From NCBI GenBank assembly GCA_022821065.1, contig JAJEEK010000013.1:1-48283 (forward strand): 48,283 nucleotides of DNA. Reading direction: 5' to 3'. This document shows, piece by piece, positions 41,627-48,283 of this stretch; position 1 is the first letter of the stretch; each line of letters begins with the position of its first letter. The notes under the pieces are model-generated. The model was not told where the DNA came from. It was given only the letters and a program-made list of their open reading frames with translations, and did no database searches. This DNA comes from Candidatus Poribacteria bacterium (GTDB taxonomy: Bacteria; Poribacteria; WGA-4E; WGA-3G). Position numbers and translations under genes: made by a program.

Positions 41627-42877
41627 ATGGAAACGACAGTTATTCCGTTTCGTGGTTTACGCTATAACGCAACCAAAGTTGAAGGGCTTACGAACGTTAT
41701 AGCACCGCCGTACGATGTTATCAAACCCGAAGAACAGACCGCTTTAGAGCAGCGTCACCCTGCTAACATCATCCGATTAATCCTAAGCCAACCGCACGAT
41801 GATGACACCGATGATGAAAACCGATACACACGCGCTGCGACATTGATGAACCAGTGGCTATCGGATGGCACTCTCCAACGCGACGCGTCACCGCGCTATT
41901 ACATATACGACCAGTCCTTCAACGCACCGGACGGTAAAGATTATACACGCCGCGCCCTGATTGGACTTGTGAAACTGCAACCCTTTGAGAATCGGGTCGT
42001 CTTACCACACGAAAAGACGCACGCCGGACCGAAAATTGACCGGCTCAACCTCATGCGTCAGTGCCATGCGAACCTCAGTCCTATCTTCCTCCTCTACGCA
42101 GATGCTGATGGTGACATCGAACAGATCATGCAAAGTTTCACCGATAAGCACGCACCCGAAGTCGATTGTGAAGAACGGTTCGGCAGCACACACCGATTGT
42201 GGTGTTTAGAAGATGCCGAACGGAACACCGAAATCCAGACCCTCTTTTCCGAAAGACCACTCCTCATCGCCGATGGACATCACCGTTACGAAACCGCACT
42301 CGCTTTCCAAGAAGAGATGGCGCACACCGGATTGCAAGGATACGGTTATATGATGGTGAACCTCGTCCGGATGGAATCCCCCGGACTGGCGGTTTTGGCG
42401 ATCCATCGGCTGCTGGATAATTTGAGCCTTGATAGTATTACCCACGCCATTACTGAACTGCCGAAAGTGTTTGATGTTCATGAACTTGACACACAAGCCA
42501 CACTTATGGCACAATTAGAGGCACAACGCGGAAAATCGCCAGCGATCGGCTTATATACCGCAGATGATAAATACCGTTTATTGGTCCCGCGTTCAACGAC
42601 GCCGGGGCAATTAGACGTGACGCTTGTGCAAGAAACCCTTATCAAGGAGATGTTCCAAGTTGAGACGTTAGCGGAGCATATCAGCTACACCGCTTACGCG
42701 GACGATGCTGTTGCACACGTCAAAAGTGGAACAGGGCGCGTCGCCCTCCTTATGAATCCGACACCTGTTGAGCAGGTCTTGGAAGTCGCTATGGCAGGTT
42801 CTATAATGCCACAGAAATCCACCTATTTCTATCCGAAGATGGCGACCGGTCTCGTTTTGAATCTGTTGAACCGGTAA
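41627..42877 (+). CDS. DUF1015-family protein
   Basis: A 416-residue member of the DUF1015 family. It opens PFRGLRYNATKVEGLTNVIAPPYDVI. Conserved blocks are FVLPHE-type RVVLPHEKTHAGPKIDRLNLMRQC, ANLSPIFLLYAD and LLIADGHHRYETALAFQEE. The family is widespread and often next to serine biosynthesis genes; its activity is not established to my knowledge. ATG 41627 matches the family start but has no clear ribosome site. It heads a run of same-strand genes. Confidence 0.9.
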   Translation: METTVIPFRGLRYNATKVEGLTNVIAPPYDVIKPEEQTALEQRHPANIIRLILSQPHDDDTDDENRYTRAATLMNQWLSDGTLQRDASPRYYIYDQSFNAPDGKDYTRRALIGLVKLQPFENRVVLPHEKTHAGPKIDRLNLMRQCHANLSPIFLLYADADGDIEQIMQSFTDKHAPEVDCEERFGSTHRLWCLEDAERNTEIQTLFSERPLLIADGHHRYETALAFQEEMAHTGLQGYGYMMVNLVRMESPGLAVLAIHRLLDNLSLDSITHAITELPKVFDVHELDTQATLMAQLEAQRGKSPAIGLYTADDKYRLLVPRSTTPGQLDVTLVQETLIKEMFQVETLAEHISYTAYADDAVAHVKSGTGRVALLMNPTPVEQVLEVAMAGSIMPQKSTYFYPKMATGLVLNLLNR

Positions 42878-42911
42878 CGCCCCGAACCGGAAAACTTTTG
42901 AAGGCAAACCG

Positions 42912-43952
42912 ATGCATCACGAACACGAAAGAGATACCTTAGCATTTACGCACCAGATGTACGCTGAGATACCGCGTCAATTAGCGTTTCAGGCGACCAC
43001 TGCTGCTGAAGCGGTAGCGTGGCAAACCGAATTACGGTCGAAACTGACCGAATTGGTCGGCGGTTTCCCCCAGGAACTGTGCGATTTAGAACCCGAAGTT
43101 TTAGAGACGCACGAGTTCGCTACCTATATCCGTGAGAGCGTGCAGTTCACGAGCCGTCCACATTCAACTGTTTTCGGTTACTTGCTCTCTCCGAAGGGTC
43201 TTAATGGCGCGACACCGAACGCAACAATCCTCTGTTTAGCCGGACACGGGCGTGGCGTGGATGACATCGTCGGAATCGAGGAAGACGGCAGCATGCGTTC
43301 CGAATATGGGGGCTATCAGAACGATTTCGCACTCCAATGCGTCGCACACGGTTACACCGTGCTTGCCATTGAGCAGTTCGGGTTCGGACATCGACGCGAT
43401 CCTGCTGCCCGAGAGAAAGGCGGCGGCGCGTCTTCGTGCCAACCGAGTGCCGGTGCCGCACTCCTGTTAGGACAAACGATGGTAGGTTGGCGGGTCTATG
43501 ACGCAATGCGCGCGTTTGACTATCTATCAAACCGTCCCGAGGTGGATATGAACCGGATCGGTATAATGGGCATCTCTGGCGGTGGTACAACGACCTTCTT
43601 CACCGCAGCGATTGATACACGCGTCAAGGCTGCTGTCGTCAGCGGTTACTTCAACACGTTCCGCGATAGTATCCTCAGCTTGAGCCATTGTATAGACAAC
43701 TACATACCGAATGTGCTACAATATGCGGAGATGTATGACATCGCTGGTTTAATCGCGCCCCGCGCACTGTTTGTTGAATCCGGGACCGAGGATTCCATCT
43801 TCCCAATTGATGCCACCCGATTTGCTGTCAACGAAGCAAAAGCGATTTTCAACCGCTTTGACGCTGATGACAAATTGGGGTTTGAAGCGTTTGAAGCAGG
43901 ACACAGTTTCTACGGTGTCGGCGCATTTGAGTTTCTTAAGCAGATTTTGTAA
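42912..43952 (+). CDS. Alpha/beta hydrolase (acetyl esterase-like)
   Basis: A 346-residue alpha/beta hydrolase like those annotated as acetylxylan esterase or dienelactone hydrolase (abhydrolase_7). It has ILCLAGHGRGVDDIVG as the oxyanion region, GIMGISGGGTTTFF with nucleophile Ser (GxSGG), and LFVESGTEDSIFP carrying the acid. AGHSFYG provides the His. There is no signal peptide, so it is cytoplasmic. It starts 34 bases after the DUF1015 gene. Substrate unknown; an ester of plant or algal sugars is plausible. Confidence 0.83.
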   Translation: MHHEHERDTLAFTHQMYAEIPRQLAFQATTAAEAVAWQTELRSKLTELVGGFPQELCDLEPEVLETHEFATYIRESVQFTSRPHSTVFGYLLSPKGLNGATPNATILCLAGHGRGVDDIVGIEEDGSMRSEYGGYQNDFALQCVAHGYTVLAIEQFGFGHRRDPAAREKGGGASSCQPSAGAALLLGQTMVGWRVYDAMRAFDYLSNRPEVDMNRIGIMGISGGGTTTFFTAAIDTRVKAAVVSGYFNTFRDSILSLSHCIDNYIPNVLQYAEMYDIAGLIAPRALFVESGTEDSIFPIDATRFAVNEAKAIFNRFDADDKLGFEAFEAGHSFYGVGAFEFLKQIL

Positions 43953-43964
43953 AAGGAGGCGCGT

Positions 43965-44756
43965 GTGGCAATTGAACTTTTCTCGATCGGTACGGAATTA
44001 GTGCTTGGGCAGATTCAGGATACGAATGCCCACTGGATCGCACAGCAGATTCTTCAGATCGGTGGCGAATTACGGCGTGTAACGATGCTACGCGACAACG
44101 CTGAGGAGATGTACGAGGCATTGGAGTCCGCTATCAAACGAGAAACATTACTGATCCTCACAACAGGTGGACTGGGACCGACACCCGACGATATGACCGT
44201 CGAAGTCATTGCATCTCTCATCGGTACAAAACCTGTCGTGAGCGAGGAGACCGTCGCAGACTTTCGGAGACGCCGCGAGATGTCAGAGAACGATCCGATC
44301 AGTGAAGCACTCATGAAAATGGCGATGGTGCCTGAAACCGCTATCGTCTTGCAGAATCCAGCAGGTTGGGCACCGTGTATCAGCGTTGAACATCAAAATA
44401 CGACGCTTATGATGATGCCGGGACCCCCGCGCGAGATGAAAGCGATTTTTGAAACCTATATCCAACCGTTGATTGCTGAACGCTACCGCTCAGAGATTAC
44501 CACCGCGCGGGTCTACGTCAGCATGTTTGAAGCCGAAGTTTCACCACTCATGCAAAAGGTGATGGAACGCTACCCTGATGTCTATCTAAAGGCGTATGTT
44601 TCACTCCGTAACTCGGATACAAATATGATGCCGGTAGACTTCGTCTCGACGAGTGCGGATAAAGCGAATGCCGAAACGCAACTGCAATTCGCTACCGACT
44701 ATTTCCGCGAGCTTGTCGTTGAAACTGGAAAACATTTTAGTCTTGAAGATGAATAA
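43965..44756 (+). CDS. CinA N-terminal domain (MoCF-biosynthesis type) protein
   Basis: A 263-residue protein matching the N-terminal half of CinA (competence/damage-inducible protein A). It has FSIGTELVLGQIQDTNAHWIAQQIL, LILTTGGLGPTPDDMTVEVIA and MMMPGPPREMKAIFETYI. The C-terminal nicotinamide-nucleotide amidase domain is absent, as in some family members. The first domain resembles MoaB/MogA; in CinA it is an ADP-ribose pyrophosphatase. AAAGGAGG before GTG 43965 is strong, and the gene is 12 bases from the hydrolase. Confidence 0.88.
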   Translation: MAIELFSIGTELVLGQIQDTNAHWIAQQILQIGGELRRVTMLRDNAEEMYEALESAIKRETLLILTTGGLGPTPDDMTVEVIASLIGTKPVVSEETVADFRRRREMSENDPISEALMKMAMVPETAIVLQNPAGWAPCISVEHQNTTLMMMPGPPREMKAIFETYIQPLIAERYRSEITTARVYVSMFEAEVSPLMQKVMERYPDVYLKAYVSLRNSDTNMMPVDFVSTSADKANAETQLQFATDYFRELVVETGKHFSLEDE

Positions 44757-44867
44757 AATAAGCACGTTCTAAGCGTGTCAATGTGTGCGTGTTTCACTGT
44801 CTAACTGTGCCGAGTGTCATTAGAAACCTGAACGCTTCACGCACCTACAAAAAAGGAGATTTATACT

Positions 44868-45236
44868 GTGAATCGCAGACCTTCTGGAAATAGACGCAAA
44901 TCGCGGGCGCGAAACGCGAAGTCGTCACGCAAAAATCAGAAGTCCCAACCTAAGCAGCGCACGGATGCTGATAGCAATCTTGATGTTAAGTCTGAAACCG
45001 GAAAAGAGGAGTCAACAAGCACGAAAAGTGATAAAATAGAGGTTGAAGGGACCGTTGTGGAACCTTTACCCAATGCGATGTTTCGAGTGGAACTTGATAA
45101 TAAGCATCAGATCCTTGCGCATATCTCCGGCAGAATGCGGAAGTTTTTTATCAAAATTTCGCCGGGTGATAAGGTGACTGTTGAACTATCGCCTTACGAT
45201 CTCACGAGAGGGCGTATTACCTATCGGAAACGGTAG
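44868..45236 (+). CDS. infA: Translation initiation factor IF-1 with a long N-terminal extension
   Basis: A 122-residue protein. Residues 56-122 are a full IF-1 S1/OB domain: [68 protein letters not shown]-1 normally has about 72 residues. Here about 55 extra residues precede it: a basic part ([23 protein letters not shown]) and then a Ser/Glu-rich part. GTG 44868 has AAAAGGAG upstream, and no alternative start lies near the domain, so the extension looks real. It may add RNA or ribosome contacts. Confidence 0.9.
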   Translation: MNRRPSGNRRKSRARNAKSSRKNQKSQPKQRTDADSNLDVKSETGKEESTSTKSDKIEVEGTVVEPLPNAMFRVELDNKHQILAHISGRMRKFFIKISPGDKVTVELSPYDLTRGRITYRKR

Positions 45237-45338
45237 TTTCTTGGGTAGGTGTATCGGTCGGGTTGACACCACTTACTTTCCGAGCGTGTCTACGTGTACC
45301 GTGCCGACCACTTCCGCAATACCGTTGGGGAACTTCCT

Positions 45339-46154
45339 ATGAAGCCTGCTGCCTTAGTTCATATTAATAACGCCGATGAAAAGGAGACCTCTCGGCTACT
45401 CGATGCTATCACAGCAAAACGGGAGCAGGTGGAGGAACTCACGGTAACAATCGAAGAACTCAAGTCGGAAGTTGATGTCTTTCAACGTCGCTATAATGCG
45501 CATATCAGCCACTATTACCTCGAACTGGATAAGGTTGAACTTGAAACGCAGGAATATCGGCTCCGACTGCGGCTGCGGCGGGAAAATGTGAACGAGGAAG
45601 AGATAGAGGCACGCGTGGAATCCTGCTTCAGAACAAGCCGCGCACGTGTTGACGCATACCAGGAAGTGGATGAATCGCAGTCAACACCCGAAGTGACGCA
45701 ACTCCCAGCTTCTAAAGCGAAGCACTTGCAAAACCTCTATCGCAAACTCGCGAAAAGGTACCACCCAGATAAAACCGTTGATACGCAAGAACAGCAGAGA
45801 CGAGAGCAGATGATGCCGCTTATCAATCGGGCATATCACGAGCAGGATATTCAGACCCTTGAGCGGTTAAGTCTCGGTGAAACAGAGCCACATATCGCCG
45901 AGAAGACATCTGCTGAAAAACGGGCAGCCTTACAGGCGGAACTCCGAAGTCTTAACCGTGCAGCAAGTGATTTGCGTTTAGAGATAAACCGAATCAAGAC
46001 CGGACGCTCCTATCAATTGAAGCAACAGGTAGAAAACGCTAAGAAAGCCGGGACAGACCTACTCTCTGGACTCGCAAAGGATTTGGAGCGAAAAGTCAAA
46101 GCGAGCCGTACGCATCTGACACGCCTGATGAATATGTGGCAGCGCACACAGTGA
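45339..46154 (+). CDS. J-domain protein with coiled coils
   Basis: A 271-residue protein. An N-terminal coiled coil (about 15-110, for example LDAITAKREQVEELTVTIEELKSEVD) precedes a J-domain (about 128-175, LQNLYRKLAKRYHPDKT) with the HPD tripeptide needed to stimulate an Hsp70. A second coiled coil (about 195-270) follows. It lacks the Gly/Phe and zinc regions of DnaJ, so it is a type III J protein that probably takes DnaK to a specific partner. ATG 45339 follows GGGGA; GTG 45294 is an unlikely earlier start. It is downstream of infA. Confidence 0.84.
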   Translation: MKPAALVHINNADEKETSRLLDAITAKREQVEELTVTIEELKSEVDVFQRRYNAHISHYYLELDKVELETQEYRLRLRLRRENVNEEEIEARVESCFRTSRARVDAYQEVDESQSTPEVTQLPASKAKHLQNLYRKLAKRYHPDKTVDTQEQQRREQMMPLINRAYHEQDIQTLERLSLGETEPHIAEKTSAEKRAALQAELRSLNRAASDLRLEINRIKTGRSYQLKQQVENAKKAGTDLLSGLAKDLERKVKASRTHLTRLMNMWQRTQ

Positions 46155-46180
46155 TTTTACAACGCTAAAAGGAACCGAGT

Positions 46181-46915
46181 ATGCAACTCAAAGACAAAGT
46201 CGCTATCATCACCGGTAGCGGACGCGGTATCGGCAGATCCATCGCCATCGCTTATGCAGCCGAAGGCGCGCGCGTCGTCATCGCTGCCCGTAACACCAAG
46301 CAACTTGATGAAGTCGTCGCAGAAATTAAGGCGAACGATGGTGAAGTCCTTGCTGTGCCGACCGATGTGCGCGTCCGTTCGGAAGTGGAAAACCTCGTCC
46401 AGAAAACCGTTGACCATTTCGGACGGATAGATATCCTCGTCAATAACGCAGGTGTCAATCCGAGGGGTCCGTTCTTAGATGCTACAGATGAAGAATGGGA
46501 GCTCGGATGGCAGATTAATGTGATGGGGGTTGTGTACTGTTGTCGTGCTGCCTTGTCGGTTATGAAACAGCAGGGGAGCGGCAATATCATCAACGTCGGT
46601 TCCGGTATGGGGCAAGTCGGACGCTCGAACCTGAGTGTCTACTGTGCCTCGAAAGCCGCGCTGCACGGATTAACGCAGTCAATCGCCGAAGAGGTATGGG
46701 AAGACGGTATCATCGCGAACGTGCTGATCCCCGGTCCTGTGAAAACGGAACTTTCAAAACCCGCTTGGGAGAGCTCAGGAACTTTCAGGGGCGAAAGCGA
46801 TCCGTGGAAGCAACCGGAGCAGGTTGTTGCATCGGCACTTTTCCTCGCGACGCAACCCCCCGCGACCGGCATGACGGGTCAAATTCTCAGCATCATGCGC
46901 CGAAATAGCCCATGA
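46181..46915 (+). CDS. SDR-family oxidoreductase (FabG-like)
   Basis: A 244-residue classical short-chain dehydrogenase. It has TGSGRGIGRSIAIAYA (cofactor), NNAGVNPRG, NVGSGMGQVG (Ser), SVYCASKAALHG (Tyr-x3-Lys) and IPGPVKTEL, all canonical. It could be a 3-oxoacyl-ACP reductase, but the C-terminus and the neighbourhood fit a sugar or polyol dehydrogenase as well. It starts 26 bases after the J-domain gene and converges with 46930. Confidence 0.88.
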   Translation: MQLKDKVAIITGSGRGIGRSIAIAYAAEGARVVIAARNTKQLDEVVAEIKANDGEVLAVPTDVRVRSEVENLVQKTVDHFGRIDILVNNAGVNPRGPFLDATDEEWELGWQINVMGVVYCCRAALSVMKQQGSGNIINVGSGMGQVGRSNLSVYCASKAALHGLTQSIAEEVWEDGIIANVLIPGPVKTELSKPAWESSGTFRGESDPWKQPEQVVASALFLATQPPATGMTGQILSIMRRNSP

Positions 46916-46929
46916 GGAATACCATATTT

Positions 46930-47982
46930 TTACAGTGGGAACGTAACGCGTCGTCCCTCTTGTGCGGAACGATACGCACCCAACACCATCTCCACCGATA
47001 CCCGTCCATCTTCCACCGTAACATCGGGTTCCGTGTCGTTCTTGAGGCAATCAATAAACGGACGCGGCACCTCTGCGAGCCGTTCGCCGTGGCCAGCCGG
47101 AATCGGGATCCCCAAGTCCTTCCATGACGGTTCATCGCGTGTATACAACTTAACCGCAACAGCATCTGCTGGACGCGGAATATTACACGACGGCGCGTCG
47201 CCGTAATTCTGTATGACCACGCCTTGATCACCATAGATTTCGGTCGTGTTTTCACCCGCAAGCGTCACAGAAGTATTCAGCAAAATCGCCATCTCACCAC
47301 CGGCGAACCTATAGACAGCCAACCCTGTGTCGTCGGGTGAAACATCCGTCAAAATGTTATCAATTTCGGCGATAACACTCGTCGGTTTGCCGAGCATCCA
47401 ATGGATAAAATCGGTTGCATGAGAGGCATCATCCATGAACATCCCCATATTCTTCTCGGGGTCGATATGCCATCGGCTGGGACCTGTCACAAATGCCTCG
47501 TTGAACAACACATTGATACAGTGTCGTCGGCGCAGTACACCGATTTTACCGAGCACGCCGCTATCAATAAGTTCTTTCATTGCGATGTTCGCCGGATCGC
47601 GCCGCATCTGGTACCCCATCATAAACTTAACGCCGGTCTTCTGGACGACCGCCGCAATCCGATCGCAATCTGCCAACGTCAGTGCCATCGGTTTCTGACA
47701 GAGGATATGTTTCCCTTCCGATGCTGCCGCCGCTACCATCTCGGCGTGCCCACTTGTTTCGTTGGTCACGATCACAGCGTCAATCTCAGGATGGGTGACA
47801 ACGTCTTCGAGATGCGGTGAATAATCCATGCCGTATTGTGTTGCTGCAGCTTCGCCGCGTTCAACGTTATCGTCCCAACAAGCGACGAGTTGGACATCCT
47901 CAAACGTCTGCATCCGATTGCAGTAGGCGTTAGCATGTCCGTGTGCAAAACTTATGATACCGATACCAATCTTTGTTTTCAT
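46930..47982 (-). CDS. Gfo/Idh/MocA-family oxidoreductase
   Basis: A 350-residue NAD(P)-dependent dehydrogenase. The Rossmann region starts IGIGIISFAHGHANAYCNRMQ, with His-rich variation of the usual GxGxxG. GKHILCQKPMALT is the catalytic motif, with Gln-Lys-Pro in place of Glu-Lys-Pro and the Lys kept. DDASHATDFIHWMLGKP and YQMRRDPANIAMKELIDSGVLGKIG lie in the C-terminal domain. It follows the PIN-domain gene by only three bases on the same strand. Substrate unknown. Confidence 0.87.
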   Translation of the reverse strand: MKTKIGIGIISFAHGHANAYCNRMQTFEDVQLVACWDDNVERGEAAATQYGMDYSPHLEDVVTHPEIDAVIVTNETSGHAEMVAAAASEGKHILCQKPMALTLADCDRIAAVVQKTGVKFMMGYQMRRDPANIAMKELIDSGVLGKIGVLRRRHCINVLFNEAFVTGPSRWHIDPEKNMGMFMDDASHATDFIHWMLGKPTSVIAEIDNILTDVSPDDTGLAVYRFAGGEMAILLNTSVTLAGENTTEIYGDQGVVIQNYGDAPSCNIPRPADAVAVKLYTRDEPSWKDLGIPIPAGHGERLAEVPRPFIDCLKNDTEPDVTVEDGRVSVEMVLGAYRSAQEGRRVTFPL

Positions 47983-47985
47983 GTA

Positions 47986-48283
47986 TTAAGTTATCCAATC
48001 TGTAAGTATCTGTTGTGAATCGAGTTCGGGGTTAAAGACCTGTAATCCTTCCGCCTGAGCCGCTCGAAGAAGGCGTTGGTCTGAAGCGACGAGTACCAAC
48101 CTATCGTCTGTACTGCGAAGTGCTGTCGCTGTGTCTAACGCGGAACGTAAAACCATTGCATCCACACTATTGAGTGAATGCGTTTCAATCAAACGGATTG
48201 AATCCCAGACAAGCGGATCTGGAACCGAGATTTTCCTGAAGTTTGATTGATTATTAATGATTTCATGATCTAAGTGTCCAGTA
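47986..48283 (-). CDS. PIN-domain protein, 5' end cut by the window edge
   Basis: The frame stays open to the window's right end, so the gene's start lies outside; about 99 residues are seen. SVDAMVLRSALDTATAL and LVLVASDQRLLRAAQAEGLQVFNPE are the second half of a PIN ribonuclease domain, with the Asp of SVDA and of ASDQRL as metal ligands. Such proteins are often VapC-like toxins; any antitoxin partner would lie beyond the edge. Confidence 0.75.
   Translation of the reverse strand, partial: TGHLDHEIINNQSNFRKISVPDPLVWDSIRLIETHSLNSVDAMVLRSALDTATALRSTDDRLVLVASDQRLLRAAQAEGLQVFNPELDSQQILTDWIT

Overview
The window looks like chromosomal DNA of an uncultured, mid-GC Gram-negative-type bacterium. 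My best guess is Candidatus Poribacteria or a close relative, from memory of gene content: many Gfo/Idh/MocA oxidoreductases and sugar-phosphate isomerases, ECF sigma factors fused to thioredoxin-like domains, a selenoprotein N homologue and abundant small palindromic repeats. No rRNA, tRNA or CRISPR array was found. Starts are often GTG or TTG. Sigma70-type promoters (TTGACA, 16-18 bases, TATAAT-like) can be seen before many genes.

Layout. 1-4.2 kb: a MITE-like repeat, a family 9 glycosyltransferase, a SnoaL-like lipoprotein, and a TonB-like/DUF4159 protein behind a probable sigma54 promoter. 4.2-16.9 kb: the most unusual region. A cassette of ECF sigma factor fused to a Cys-less thioredoxin-like domain plus two ABC-2 permeases (A and B) occurs twice in tandem. 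Permease B of the first copy is cut by an in-frame TAG. The region ends with a selenoprotein N (SELENON) homologue: two same-frame open segments joined by a UGA codon, a SECIS-like hairpin just after it, and the same thioredoxin-like module at its C-terminus. 17-28 kb: sugar isomerase, oxidoreductases, a DUF1828-like gene with a possible frameshift, a degenerate EF-Tu paralogue, hisA, a partial sugar ABC transporter, an FmdB zinc ribbon, a cation diffusion facilitator and a ferritin-like protein. 27.8-33.6 kb: a defence/addiction island with a HI1420-like antitoxin, a DUF433/DUF5615 pair, a small coiled-coil membrane protein, a type IIG-like restriction-modification protein and an HNH nuclease with its usual partner. 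33.7-48.3 kb: SDR, coaE, a modABC operon with an inserted Gly-Phe-Asp-tailed protein, isomerase, a nuclease-fold-like protein, cysteine synthase, DUF1015, an esterase-like hydrolase, a CinA N-domain protein, an IF-1 with a long N-terminal extension, a J-domain coiled-coil protein, SDR, another oxidoreductase and a cut PIN-domain gene at the edge.

How they work together. The sigma/permease/SelN block reads as one collinear set sharing a thioredoxin-fold module, in which only the SelN protein carries obvious redox chemistry (Cys-Sec). No ATPase for the four permeases is present, so it must be encoded elsewhere. The mod genes form a compact molybdate uptake operon. The isomerases, oxidoreductases and SDRs fit carbohydrate/polyol catabolism. 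Intergenic space is largely filled by several families of short inverted-repeat elements.
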